Shown here one piece after another: positions 33,061 through 42,158 of a stretch of 64,000 bases of DNA. The stretch lies in contig CP151794.1 in the NCBI GenBank assembly GCA_041860225.1, positions 186,001-250,000 of the forward strand, read 5' to 3'. A model generated the notes under the pieces. It saw only the letters and a list, made by a program, of their open reading frames with translations. It searched no databases and was not told the origin of the DNA. The position numbers and the translations under genes are program-made. Each line of letters begins with the position of its first letter. Within the stretch, counting starts at the first letter, position 1. This DNA comes from Magnimaribacter mokuoloeensis (GTDB taxonomy: Bacteria; Pseudomonadota; Gammaproteobacteria; Magnimaribacterales; Magnimaribacteraceae).

Positions 33061-34854
33061 ATGTTAGTTAACGAAATTATTAATGCTAAAGATCTTCCTG
33101 TAATGGAATTTGATGGAATCATAGTAGGTGGTGGAGGAGCCGGTATGAGAGCTTCCCTTCAACTTGCCGAATCTGGACTTAATACTGCTGTAATATCTAA
33201 AGTATTCCCAACTCGCTCTCACACTGTGTCTGCTCAAGGCGGAATCACTTGCGCAATACAAAGTGATGACCCTGACGATGATTGGAGGTGGCACATGTTT
33301 GATACTGTCAAAGGTTCAGACTATATAGGTGATCAAGAAGCCATTGAATACATGTGCAGCGAAGGCCCTAAAGCAGTTTTCGAGCTTGAGCATATGGGCT
33401 TACCTTTCTCTAGAACTGAAGAAGGTAGAATCTATCAAAGACCTTTTGGTGGACAGTCTAAGGATTATGGAAAAGGAGGTCAGGCCACAAGAACTTGTGC
33501 TGCAGCCGATCGAACTGGTCATAGTTTACTGCACACTCTTTATCAAGCTAATCTCAAAGCTGGAACAAACTTTCTCAATGAATGGTTTGCAGTCGATTTA
33601 GTTTTAAATGCAGATAAAGCCGTGGTTGGTGTAATAGCTTTTAAAATTGAAACTGGGGAAATCTACTATATAAAATCAAAAGCAACTGTTCTTGCTACAG
33701 GAGGTGCAGGTCGTATCTATGCTTCAACCACCAACGCTTTGATCAACTCTGGAGATGGAATTGGTATGGCCCTAAGAGCAGGCATGCCGGTTCAAGATAT
33801 AGAAATGTGGCAATTCCATCCAACTGGAATTCATGGAGCAGGGACGCTGGTAACTGAAGGTTGTAGAGGAGAAGGTGGTTATTTATTAAACAAGGATGGT
33901 GAAAGGTTCATGGAAAGATATGCACCTAATGCTAAAGATCTGGCAAGTAGAGATGTCGTTGCACGCTCTATGGCGCTAGAGATCCTTGAGGGAAGAGGAT
34001 GTGGCCCCAATGCTGATCACATATTTTTAAGATTAGACCATTTAGGTCCAGAAGTGGTACACAAAAGATTGCCAGGAATTACAGAATTATCTAAGACTTT
34101 TGCCGGTGTTGACCCAGCAGTTCAACCTATCCCAGTAGTACCAACTTGTCATTATATGATGGGAGGAATACCGACTAATATAAACGGACAAGTTATATCA
34201 GTAGATAATGGCGAAGATAAGATAATTGATGGTCTCTATGCGGCTGGAGAAGTTGCATGTGTATCTGTTCATGGTGGTAATAGACTGGGCGGAAACTCTC
34301 TGCTTGATCTGGTTGTTTTTGGAAGAGCCGCTGGACTTTATATAGAAGAGACAATGAAGCAAGGTGTTGAATTAAAAGATGCTTCGAATGATGACATTGA
34401 TAAAGCTTTAGAAAGATTAAATAAACTCAATGCCTCTACAGAAGGAGATCAAGTAGCTGTTCTTAAAGAAAAAATGCAACAAAATATGCAAAACAATTTT
34501 GGTGTGTTTAGAAGGGGTGATTTGATGGAGAAGGGTATTGATGAACTGGCCAAGACGAGAGAGGAGGTTGATTCAATTTTCTTAAAAGATAAATCAGCAA
34601 CCTTCAACACAGCTAGAATCGAAGCTTTAGAAATGCAAAACCTATTTGAAGTAGCTGAAGCAACGGCTATCACAGCTAACGCAAGGAAAGAAAGTAGAGG
34701 CGCACACGCTAGAGATGATTTCACTGAGCGTGACGACGAGAACTGGTTAAAACATTCAATCTACTATGCAGATACTAAGGAAGTAAGCAAAAGAGATGTG
34801 AATTACAGACCTAAAACAGTTCAAGCTTTTCAACCTATGGTGAGGAGTTATTAA
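33061..34854 (+). CDS. sdhA: Succinate dehydrogenase flavoprotein subunit
   Basis: A 597-residue FAD protein. FAD-binding GIIVGGGGAGMRASLQLAE is at the N-terminus. The covalent-flavin His is in RSHTVSAQGGITCA. Active-site segments include HPTGIHGAGTLVTEG, RDVVARSM and HGGNRLGGNSLLDLVVFG, and the C-terminal helical domain ends with YRPKTVQAFQP. It oxidises succinate to fumarate and feeds electrons to SdhB. sdhB begins inside its stop codon (TAATG). Confidence 0.98.
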   Translation: MLVNEIINAKDLPVMEFDGIIVGGGGAGMRASLQLAESGLNTAVISKVFPTRSHTVSAQGGITCAIQSDDPDDDWRWHMFDTVKGSDYIGDQEAIEYMCSEGPKAVFELEHMGLPFSRTEEGRIYQRPFGGQSKDYGKGGQATRTCAAADRTGHSLLHTLYQANLKAGTNFLNEWFAVDLVLNADKAVVGVIAFKIETGEIYYIKSKATVLATGGAGRIYASTTNALINSGDGIGMALRAGMPVQDIEMWQFHPTGIHGAGTLVTEGCRGEGGYLLNKDGERFMERYAPNAKDLASRDVVARSMALEILEGRGCGPNADHIFLRLDHLGPEVVHKRLPGITELSKTFAGVDPAVQPIPVVPTCHYMMGGIPTNINGQVISVDNGEDKIIDGLYAAGEVACVSVHGGNRLGGNSLLDLVVFGRAAGLYIEETMKQGVELKDASNDDIDKALERLNKLNASTEGDQVAVLKEKMQQNMQNNFGVFRRGDLMEKGIDELAKTREEVDSIFLKDKSATFNTARIEALEMQNLFEVAEATAITANARKESRGAHARDDFTERDDENWLKHSIYYADTKEVSKRDVNYRPKTVQAFQPMVRSY

Positions 34855-35597
34855 TGAGTGCAGCGATTCCAGTTGAACAAATAAAAACAATAACTATGAG
34901 TATTTACCGTTATGATCCAACGGTAGACAAAAAGCCTTACATGCAGGATATAGTCGTTGAGATACCAACTGATAAAGATATTATGGTGCTTGACGCTTTG
35001 CATCTTGCTAAGAATCAAGAACCGTCTCTATCTTATAGAAGATCTTGCAGAGAAGGAGTCTGTGGATCTGATGGTATGAATATCAACGGAAAAAATGGTT
35101 TAGCTTGCGTCACACCTCTATCAGAAGTCCTTAAACGAGATAAAATTACTTTGCGTCCGATGCCTGGACTTCCTGTAGTAAGAGACTTAATCGTCGACAT
35201 GAAGCAGTTTTTTGATCAACTAGAGAAGGTAAAGCCTTATCTGATAACGAAAAGTGACACACCTGATATAGAGAGAAAGCAAACACCAGAAGCCAGAGAA
35301 GAACTTGATGGACTTTACGAATGCATTCTATGCGGTTGCTGCTCAACATCTTGCCCTTCTTTTTGGTGGAATCCCGATAAATTTCTTGGACCAGCCGCTC
35401 TTTTGCAGTCTTGGAGATTTATTGCTGATAGCAGAGATGAGGCAACCGAAGAAAGATTAGATGATCTGGAGGATGCTTTTAGTCTTTATAGGTGTCATGG
35501 AATTATGAATTGTGTCTCGGTTTGCCCTAAGGGATTAAACCCTACAGAAGCTATTTCAAATATACGTAATAAATTACTTACCAGAGAAAAGGCTTAA
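34854..35597 (+). CDS. sdhB: Succinate dehydrogenase iron-sulfur subunit
   Basis: A 247-residue protein with an N-terminal [2Fe-2S] domain (SCREGVCGSDGMNINGKNGLAC) and a C-terminal domain holding the [4Fe-4S] and [3Fe-4S] clusters (CILCGCCSTSCPSFWW, then CHGIMNCVSVCPKGLNPTEA). It transfers electrons from FAD to ubiquinone. It is about ten residues longer at the N-terminus than E. coli SdhB. After a 105-base gap comes sucC, without sucA or sucB between. Confidence 0.97.
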   Translation: MSAAIPVEQIKTITMSIYRYDPTVDKKPYMQDIVVEIPTDKDIMVLDALHLAKNQEPSLSYRRSCREGVCGSDGMNINGKNGLACVTPLSEVLKRDKITLRPMPGLPVVRDLIVDMKQFFDQLEKVKPYLITKSDTPDIERKQTPEAREELDGLYECILCGCCSTSCPSFWWNPDKFLGPAALLQSWRFIADSRDEATEERLDDLEDAFSLYRCHGIMNCVSVCPKGLNPTEAISNIRNKLLTREKA

Positions 35598-35702
35598 GAT
35601 TATCTTTCTTTAATTATGAAGACTCCTCAGTTCTTCATTTATCCTCTACAATGCGCTGCGGAAATAATGTTATTTCAACAAGACGAACTTTAGGGAGAAA
35701 AA

Positions 35703-36872
35703 ATGAATCTGCATGAGTATCAAGCCAAGCAATTATTTAGAGAATATAAAATTTCCGTCTCCGAAGGTCTTGCTGCAGAAACTAGTGAAGAAGCAGTAAG
35801 CATAGCTAAGTCTCTAGATGTCGATAAATGGGTCGTTAAGGCCCAAGTACATGCAGGAGGGAGAGGTAAGGCAGGAGGAGTAGAGGTAGTCGATAGCGTT
35901 GATCAGGTTAAAGATTTTGCTGAGAAATGGTTAGGGCAAAATTTAGTTACATTTCAAACGGATGAGAAAGGCCAATTAGTTTCCCAAATATTGATCGAAA
36001 CATGTACTTCGATTGATAAAGAACTTTATCTGGGTGCTGTTATAGATAGAGCATCTCAGAGGCTAGTTGTTATGGCTTCAACAGAAGGAGGGGTAAATAT
36101 TGAGGAAGTCGCCGAAGAAACTCCTGAAAAAATATTCAAAGCTGAAATAGATCCCATCAAAGGTCCCGAAGAATCACAAGCCAATGATCTTTCTAAAAAT
36201 CTAGGACTCAATGAAACCCAGTGTTCGCAGTTTAGAGATATCTTCAATGGCTTAATTAAACTGTTTTTAGAAAAAGATTTGTCTTTAGTTGAAGTTAACC
36301 CTCTTGTTATTACTGAGTCAGGAGATTTGATTTGTTTAGACGCAAAAATCAATGTCGATTCCAATGCTCTCTATAGACAGGAAGAGATTGAGAAATTAAG
36401 AGATCCTTCACAAGAGGACCCAAGAGAAGCTAAAGCAGCTGAATGGGACTTGAGCTATGTAGCTCTAGATGGAAACATCGGCTGTATGGTGAATGGAGCA
36501 GGGCTGGCTATGGGCACTATGGATATCATTAAATTGCACGGAGGTGAACCTGCCAATTTCTTGGATGTCGGAGGAACGGCAGACTCTAAAAGAGTTGCAG
36601 AGGCTTTTAAGATAATCCTATCCGATGAGAATGTGAATACCGTATTAATAAACATATTTGGAGGTATAGTTAGATGTGATGTTATCGCAGATGGAATAGT
36701 TGAAGCTCTAACTGTAATGGGCGTTTCTGTACCAGTTGTTGTTAGATTGGAAGGAAATAGTGCGGAAAAAGGTCTCAAAATTCTTGATGAATGTGAACTG
36801 AATATAATTCCGGCTTCAAATTTAGAAGAAGCTGCAAGCCTTGCTGTCAAAGCATCCAAGGGAGAGATTTAA
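35703..36872 (+). CDS. sucC: Succinyl-CoA synthetase beta subunit
   Basis: A 389-residue ATP-grasp protein: MNLHEYQAKQLFREYKI start, VVKAQVHAGGRGKAGGVEVV, LVEVNPLVIT, and the GNIGCMVNGAGLAMGTMDI and INIFGGIVRCDVIADGI blocks. With SucD it converts succinyl-CoA to succinate with nucleotide phosphorylation. An AGGGAGA ribosome-binding site precedes the ATG, and a TACAAT-like -10 (35646-35651) is visible in the gap from sdhB. sucD overlaps its stop by one base. Confidence 0.97.
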   Translation: MNLHEYQAKQLFREYKISVSEGLAAETSEEAVSIAKSLDVDKWVVKAQVHAGGRGKAGGVEVVDSVDQVKDFAEKWLGQNLVTFQTDEKGQLVSQILIETCTSIDKELYLGAVIDRASQRLVVMASTEGGVNIEEVAEETPEKIFKAEIDPIKGPEESQANDLSKNLGLNETQCSQFRDIFNGLIKLFLEKDLSLVEVNPLVITESGDLICLDAKINVDSNALYRQEEIEKLRDPSQEDPREAKAAEWDLSYVALDGNIGCMVNGAGLAMGTMDIIKLHGGEPANFLDVGGTADSKRVAEAFKIILSDENVNTVLINIFGGIVRCDVIADGIVEALTVMGVSVPVVVRLEGNSAEKGLKILDECELNIIPASNLEEAASLAVKASKGEI

Positions 36873-37744
36873 TGAGTATATTAATTGATAAAAATACCAA
36901 AGTAATATGTCAGGGTTTTACAGGAGGCCAAGCAACGCAACATTGTATTCAATGCTTGGATTACGGTACTCAATTAGTAGGAGGAGTTACCCCTGGAAAA
37001 GGTGGTCAGACTCATTTAGATCTTCCAGTTTTTAATTCTGTTAAAGAAGCCGTTGATACTACTGGCGCTACAGCTAGCCTAATATTCGTACCAGCTAAGT
37101 TTTGTAAAGCTTCAATTATTGAAGCAGCCGAATCAGGTATTTCTTTGATTGTATGTATAACTGAGGGTATTCCCACGATAGATATGTTGGAAGTAAAAGC
37201 CAGATGTGATGACCTTGGAGTCAGATTAATTGGACCTAATTGTCCGGGTATTATTACACCAGGTGAATCAAAGATGGGAATTATGCCTGGAGATATTCAC
37301 CTGCCTGGAAAGGTAGGCATCATATCCAGGTCTGGAACTCTAACTTATGAAGCGGTAAAACAAACTTCTGACCTTGGCTTTGGGCAAACTAGCTGCATAG
37401 GTATCGGGGGAGACCCAATACCAGGAACAAGCTTTATAGATGTATTAGATTTATTTGAAAAAGATGACTCTACTGCGGCAATCGTTATGGTTGGAGAAAT
37501 AGGAGGAACAGCAGAAGAGGCAGCAGCCGAATTTATACAATCAAATGTCAGTAAGCCTGTTGTATCTTATATAGCAGGAGTCACTGCCCCTCCTGGTAAG
37601 AGAATGGGTCATGCTGGTGCAATTATCGCAGGAGGAAAAGGAACAGCAGATGATAAATTTAAAGCATTAGAAGCCGCAGGAGTTCATACTGTAAAAAGCC
37701 CTGCTGATATTGGTAAAGGCATAGCAGAGATTACAGGATGGTAG
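36872..37744 (+). CDS. sucD: Succinyl-CoA synthetase alpha subunit
   Basis: A 290-residue protein with the CoA-binding Rossmann domain (VICQGFTGGQATQHCIQ, YGTQLVGGVTPGKGG) and the ligase domain (LIGPNCPGIITPGESKMGIMPG, SRSGTLTYEA). The phosphorylated His is in the GKRMGHAGAIIAGGKGTA segment. It pairs with SucC in the TCA cycle. Its last seven bases overlap the start of the enoyl-CoA hydratase gene. Confidence 0.97.
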   Translation: MSILIDKNTKVICQGFTGGQATQHCIQCLDYGTQLVGGVTPGKGGQTHLDLPVFNSVKEAVDTTGATASLIFVPAKFCKASIIEAAESGISLIVCITEGIPTIDMLEVKARCDDLGVRLIGPNCPGIITPGESKMGIMPGDIHLPGKVGIISRSGTLTYEAVKQTSDLGFGQTSCIGIGGDPIPGTSFIDVLDLFEKDDSTAAIVMVGEIGGTAEEAAAEFIQSNVSKPVVSYIAGVTAPPGKRMGHAGAIIAGGKGTADDKFKALEAAGVHTVKSPADIGKGIAEITGW

Positions 37745-38571
37745 AAAAATTTAATCATCTAAGAATAGAAGATAACAGCAATTACGTTATCTGCTATCTA
37801 TCAAATCCCCCAACTCATACCCTAACTTCTTCCGGTGTAAATGAAATACATACATTTCTAGATCAGATTGAAAAGCGAGATGACTTGAGAGTACTGGCTT
37901 TTACAGGTGATGGAGAGAGTGTATTTATCAAGCATTACGAAGTTGGTGAATTAGCTAATACTGCTGAAAGAAATTTAGAAACCAAAAAAGATAAGCAAGA
38001 TCCTAAAGAACTCCATGCTTTTCATACTATGCTTTTGAGATTGAGAGATCTAGATGCAATAGTTGTTGCAGGTATAAATGGCAATACTGCTGGCGGTGGT
38101 TGTGAATTTTCTTTAGGTTGTGATTTAAGGATCATGGCAGATGGTAATTTCTTAATTGGCCTTCCCGAAACCTCGGTAGGAATCCTCCCTGGGGGAGGAG
38201 GAACACAAAGATTATCAAGATTGATAGGTTCTTCTAGAGCTTTAGATCTTATTCTGCATGCTCAATTAGTCAGTCCTAAAGAAGCTTTTGATTTAGGGAT
38301 CATCAATAAACTCGTTTCAGAGGCTAGCTTTAACCAGGAATTAATTTCTTATTGTGAAGATCTTTCAAATAGAGCCCCTATAGCATTACAACAAGTTAAA
38401 AAAATTATTCATCAAGGATTGGAAATGACTCTTGAAGAAAGCCTCCTAGTTGAACAGAAGGCTTTCGATGTAACGATGCACTCAAAAGATGCTGCGAGGG
38501 CAATGCGAGCTCTTCTAAACACTCAAGAGAACATAGAGGATGTTTCTGAGTTTAAGTGGGAAGGGGAGTAA
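37738..38571 (+). CDS. Enoyl-CoA hydratase/isomerase family protein
   Basis: A 277-residue crotonase-fold protein. The oxyanion-hole segments are FTGDGESVFIKHYEVGEL and AGINGNTAGGGCEFSLGCDL. Candidate catalytic glutamates sit in GGCEFS and LPETSVGILPGGGGTQRL, both positions used by hydratases. The C-terminus has KDAARAMRALL. The exact substrate is unknown; fatty-acid or branched-chain degradation is likely. It overlaps sucD by seven bases, so it is translated with the TCA genes, an uncommon attachment. Confidence 0.88.
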   Translation: MVEKFNHLRIEDNSNYVICYLSNPPTHTLTSSGVNEIHTFLDQIEKRDDLRVLAFTGDGESVFIKHYEVGELANTAERNLETKKDKQDPKELHAFHTMLLRLRDLDAIVVAGINGNTAGGGCEFSLGCDLRIMADGNFLIGLPETSVGILPGGGGTQRLSRLIGSSRALDLILHAQLVSPKEAFDLGIINKLVSEASFNQELISYCEDLSNRAPIALQQVKKIIHQGLEMTLEESLLVEQKAFDVTMHSKDAARAMRALLNTQENIEDVSEFKWEGE

Positions 38572-39594
38572 TTACTCCTCAGCCACTTTAATAAGTTGCT
38601 TACCGAAATTCTTTCCACTCAAAACATCCCTCAAACCTTGAGGAGCGTTTTCGAAACCTTCGGTAATTGTCTCTTCGTACTTAATTTTGCCTTCAGATAT
38701 CCATTGAGATAATTCTTCCGTCGCTTCTCTCCACTCTTTGAACCACTCGGTTACAACAAAAAATCTATGCTCTGGAGTCGGATCTGCTGCACCAAATATA
38801 TGAAAAGGTGTTTCCTCTTTTGTCATATCTTCTGAATTATAAGCTGATATAAACCCACAAATAGGGACGCGCGAACCTTCATTAAGAAGTGTAGCAACAG
38901 CCTTACTAACAGGACCCCCTACATTCTCAAAATAAATATCAATTCCATCTGGACATGCTTTAGCAAGATTTTCTTGAATATTTCCAGCTTTGTAATCTAT
39001 GCACTCGTCGAAGCCTAATTCGTCTTTAACATAGGAGCATTTTTTTTCACCACCTGCCACTCCAACAACTCTGCAGCCGAGTATTTTACCCATCTGACCA
39101 ACAACTGTTCCAACCGCACCTGAAGCAGCAGATACTACAATAGTTTCGCCTGACTTAGGCAACCCAACTCTCAAAAGGCCGAAATAAGCTGTTCTTCCTG
39201 GCATGCCTACTGTACCTAAATAGGTTTGAAGTGGAACTATTGATGGATCAGCTTTAAACAAGGCTGGCTCTTCGTCACTTGCAATAATATAAGTTTGCCA
39301 TCCTTTATGAACACAAAGATAATCTCCTTTTATATACTTATCCGATTCACTTTCAACTACAACTCCTACAGATTCGCCCGTCATAGGTTCTCCCAATGCG
39401 GCGGGTTCAGCGTAAGATTCTCCATCATTCATCCTACCTCTCATGTAAGGATCAATTGATAGGTATAAAATTTTGATTAGGACTTCACCCTTTTCAAGAG
39501 GCCTGACTTCCTCTTCATTTAACTTCCAACATTCATCTCCAGGCATTCCCTTTGGCCTCTGATCTAGTAACCATTGTTTATTTATATAAGTCAT
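38572..39594 (-). CDS. NADP-dependent zinc-independent MDR oxidoreductase (CurA/PTGR-like)
   Basis: A 340-residue medium-chain dehydrogenase/reductase. The N-terminus has LYLSIDPYMRGRMNDGESYAEP, typical of the leukotriene B4 dehydrogenase/CurA branch, and there are no zinc ligands. The NADP-binding segment is ETIVVSAASGAVGTVVGQMG followed by VVGVAGGEKKC. Family members reduce the double bond of alpha,beta-unsaturated ketones. It lies immediately tail to tail with the enoyl-CoA hydratase gene, with no spacer. Confidence 0.9.
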   Translation of the reverse strand: MTYINKQWLLDQRPKGMPGDECWKLNEEEVRPLEKGEVLIKILYLSIDPYMRGRMNDGESYAEPAALGEPMTGESVGVVVESESDKYIKGDYLCVHKGWQTYIIASDEEPALFKADPSIVPLQTYLGTVGMPGRTAYFGLLRVGLPKSGETIVVSAASGAVGTVVGQMGKILGCRVVGVAGGEKKCSYVKDELGFDECIDYKAGNIQENLAKACPDGIDIYFENVGGPVSKAVATLLNEGSRVPICGFISAYNSEDMTKEETPFHIFGAADPTPEHRFFVVTEWFKEWREATEELSQWISEGKIKYEETITEGFENAPQGLRDVLSGKNFGKQLIKVAEE

Positions 39595-39608
39595 TAATTT
39601 CTCCTTAA

Positions 39609-39845
39609 TTAAATTATATTCTTATCTTTTTTTTGAACAACAAAATATAAACATTCCTCGGTAATTTCTTTTTTAATAAGACTGTGGCCAAGGAATTCGC
39701 AAAACTTATCAATGTCCCTTTCTGTGCTTCTGTCAGTTGCAGTCACATATATCAGATCACCTGCCTTGGATTCTCTTACAGCTTTATGCAGCATCATAAT
39801 AGGCTCGGGGCATTTTAAGCCCTTAGCATTCACTTCAATTTTCAT
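39609..39845 (-). CDS. tusA: Sulfurtransferase TusA family protein
   Basis: A 78-residue protein with AKGLKCPEPIMMLHKAVRES, where the Cys of CPEP carries the persulfide, then TATDRSTERDIDKFCEFLGH. TusA accepts sulfur from IscS and passes it on for tRNA thiolation and other uses. It overlaps the MATE gene end by 11 bases on the same strand, and the oxidoreductase gene follows 14 bases later. Confidence 0.92.
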   Translation of the reverse strand: MKIEVNAKGLKCPEPIMMLHKAVRESKAGDLIYVTATDRSTERDIDKFCEFLGHSLIKKEITEECLYFVVQKKDKNII

Positions 39846-41220
39846 TGATAAATTTAGTAGATATTATTCTTACTCTTCTGGCCATTAGTACAGCAGCTAC
39901 TAATAATCCTGAGGCCATTCCGGCCCACATTCCAACTGCTCCCATTTGATCAGTGATGATGTCAGTAATTGAGAGAACTATACCCAATGGTAATCCAACT
40001 CCCCAGTAAGAAACTGCCATAATTTTCATTGGACCAAATGTATCCTTGTAGCCTCTCATGCTGCCGATACTAGCCATTGCGAGACCATCGGCAACTTGGA
40101 AAAAAGCGGCAAAAAATAGAAGGGTTACAGCTAAACCTATCACTTCTTTATTGTCATTTAGAAGGCTTGCTAGAAATTCTGCATTAAAGACGATTATAAA
40201 ACTCATAAAAAGGGCACAAATAGTTGCAAGTCTTAATGAAAAGTAAGAGCTATATTTTGCACCTTTCATATCGCTAGCTCCGACATTATTGCCAACTCTA
40301 ACCGCAGCAGCATTGCCTATAGATAAAGGTACCATGAAAAATAAACCACCTAAGGTTAAGGCAATTCCATTTGCTGCTATAACTTCACTACCAAATCTTC
40401 CTAAAATAATACCTGCTCCACTAAACATACTCAGCTCAATAAAGTTTCCTAGACCAACAGGAATACCCCCTACAAGGATCTCTTTAAGTTTTTGTAGATT
40501 AGGCATATCAAATCTAGAGAAGAGTTCAGTACCGAAGGCTGATTTATATTTTAAGTACAAAATAAGTAAAATAAATGTTGTCCAAGTGCCTATAACGGCA
40601 GAAAGACCAGCTCCTCTAGCCCCCATTTCAGGAAATCCAAAATTGCCGTAGATAAATGTATAGTTTCCAATAATGGCAATTAAAAGCATTAGGACATTTA
40701 ATAAAGTAATTGGTAGAGGACGCGTCACACCTTCACACAATGACCTTAGAGGCTGACTTAGTAGTATTGCAGGTAAGGCAAAAATAAAATAACTCAGATA
40801 TTCTTCCGAATATTTAATGATTGATGGATCAACCTTGGCAATTGTTAGAATAGTAGCTGCCTCTGATAAGATGAACATACCGAATAAAACAATTGGTAGA
40901 GACAACCATATAGCTTGTCTGGCTAAAGGACCAATTTCTTTGAGATTTCTAGCACCATACAATTGAGCAACCATAGGGGTAACGAAGAACAGTACTCCTC
41001 CTATTCCAACCATTACAGGAAACCATAAATTTCCCGCCAACATAATTCCAGCCTGAACATCTGTTGAGTAATTCCCACTTTGAACAACCGAATTAACTTG
41101 AATTAATTGCAGCGCCAATTGGGTGAGGAACATAGGTACAGCTAACTTAAAAAAGCTAGATGCTTCATTTACTGCTCTTCTGGAAAAAAGGGCATTTTTT
41201 GATTCCAAGGGTTGTTCCAT
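39835..41220 (-). CDS. MATE family efflux transporter
   Basis: A 461-residue protein from ATG 41220 (MEQPLESKNALFSRRAV); two further in-frame Met codons up to 41274 are possible. It has twelve predicted helices in two similar halves. Typical MATE segments include PMVAQLYGARNLKEIGPLARQ in the first half and AAAVRVGNNVGASDMKGAKY in the second, and the NorM-like PLSIGNAA block. It would export cationic compounds using sodium or protons. The 5' end overlaps that of the divergent acyltransferase gene. Confidence 0.9.
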   Translation of the reverse strand: MEQPLESKNALFSRRAVNEASSFFKLAVPMFLTQLALQLIQVNSVVQSGNYSTDVQAGIMLAGNLWFPVMVGIGGVLFFVTPMVAQLYGARNLKEIGPLARQAIWLSLPIVLFGMFILSEAATILTIAKVDPSIIKYSEEYLSYFIFALPAILLSQPLRSLCEGVTRPLPITLLNVLMLLIAIIGNYTFIYGNFGFPEMGARGAGLSAVIGTWTTFILLILYLKYKSAFGTELFSRFDMPNLQKLKEILVGGIPVGLGNFIELSMFSGAGIILGRFGSEVIAANGIALTLGGLFFMVPLSIGNAAAVRVGNNVGASDMKGAKYSSYFSLRLATICALFMSFIIVFNAEFLASLLNDNKEVIGLAVTLLFFAAFFQVADGLAMASIGSMRGYKDTFGPMKIMAVSYWGVGLPLGIVLSITDIITDQMGAVGMWAGMASGLLVAAVLMARRVRIISTKFINEN

Positions 41221-41982
41221 AGAAGGCGCGTATCTTATCATGTACATAAGAGGCACGATATTAGAAAAGACCATCGACCATATTGGCTTAAAAAGCTATT
41301 CGCAAAATACAATGATTTTTATGTAGATAATTATCTGGCACCTCAATTTGAATATTTTGGCAAAGGTCACAACATCATGGGAGCAAAGTATTTTGATGTA
41401 TACGGCAGAAATATATCTATTGATGACTACCCAACTATGGTGGCTTCACCAGATAACTATATTCACTTAACTACATGGAGTTTAGAAGATCATGAAGGAG
41501 AAATATCTATTGGAAAATACTGTTTACTAACCCCTGGTGTGAGGATTGCTTCTGCTTCAAAGATAACAATTGGAGACGGTTGTATGTTTGCTAATAGCGC
41601 ATATATCTCTGATGCAGATTGGCATGGAATATATGATAGAGCTATTCCAGTTGGTAAGACAAAACCAATAATTCTTGAAGAGAATGTATGGATTGGTGAC
41701 AGGGCAGTGGTTGGAAAAGGAGTTACTATAGGAAAGAACAGTATAGTTGCAGCTGGAGCAGTAGTAGTCAAAGATGTGCCCGAGAATGTAGTAGTGGGTG
41801 GAAACCCAGCAAAAGTAATTAAAGAATTAGATTCCACAATCCAAGGTTCAACAAGAATAAAACTCTTTGAAGATCCCGAAGGGCTTAAAGATTTATACGA
41901 TCAGATCGATAAATACACTTTAAAAAACAATACTACCTTAAATTATCTAAGAAGCGTTTTGTGGAAAAATAAAACTCATTAA
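41212..41982 (+). CDS. Left-handed beta-helix acyltransferase
   Basis: A 256-residue protein; TTG 41212 is the only canonical start that keeps the N-terminal HDIRKDHRPYWLKKLFAKYN block. Hexapeptide repeats run through about residues 90-210 (ISIGKYCLLTPGVRIASAS, ITIGDGCMFANSAYISDADWHGI, VWIGDRAVVGKGVTIGKNSIVAAGAVV, VVVGGNPAKVIKEL). The DADWHG segment supplies the likely catalytic His. It probably O- or N-acylates a sugar or lipid, substrate unknown. The start region overlaps the divergent MATE gene. Confidence 0.82.
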   Translation: MFHRRRVSYHVHKRHDIRKDHRPYWLKKLFAKYNDFYVDNYLAPQFEYFGKGHNIMGAKYFDVYGRNISIDDYPTMVASPDNYIHLTTWSLEDHEGEISIGKYCLLTPGVRIASASKITIGDGCMFANSAYISDADWHGIYDRAIPVGKTKPIILEENVWIGDRAVVGKGVTIGKNSIVAAGAVVVKDVPENVVVGGNPAKVIKELDSTIQGSTRIKLFEDPEGLKDLYDQIDKYTLKNNTTLNYLRSVLWKNKTH

Positions 41983-42011
41983 TTTGTCACACAATTGTCA
42001 CAATTAACTAT

Positions 42012-42040
42012 TTGAAAATTGCGACTCTCCGTCATACTGT
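42012..42040 (+). promoter_or_regulatory. Candidate promoter of the exported-protein cluster
   Basis: TTGAAA (42012-42017) and TACTGT (42035-42040) are 17 bases apart in the only sizeable gap before the four-gene cluster. The -35 is good and the -10 is weak (three of six consensus bases). It would give a leader of roughly 110 bases before the first start codon. Confidence 0.35.
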
Positions 42041-42158
42041 CTATATCTAAGTATTAAGTTTCTTTTTAGAGAGTTGGGGAGCATTCTAAAAAATGTTACT
42101 TAAGTTTTTTAAACGATTCTTAGTGCTTGTCATTAAGAATCTTTATTGGAGAGGTTTA

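Noticed and set aside
33329..33601. 90-codon ORF in another frame of sdhA
   Set aside because: It lies entirely inside highly conserved sdhA and has no independent features.
35620..35640. Hairpin GAAGA...TCTTC between sdhB and sucC as a terminator
   Set aside because: The stem is only about five pairs and has no following T-run, so it is not convincing as a terminator or attenuator.
42093..42158. Upstream start (42093) for exported cluster gene 1
   Set aside because: It would place 22 residues ahead of a clear signal peptide; ATG 42159 has a strong GGAGAGG site.
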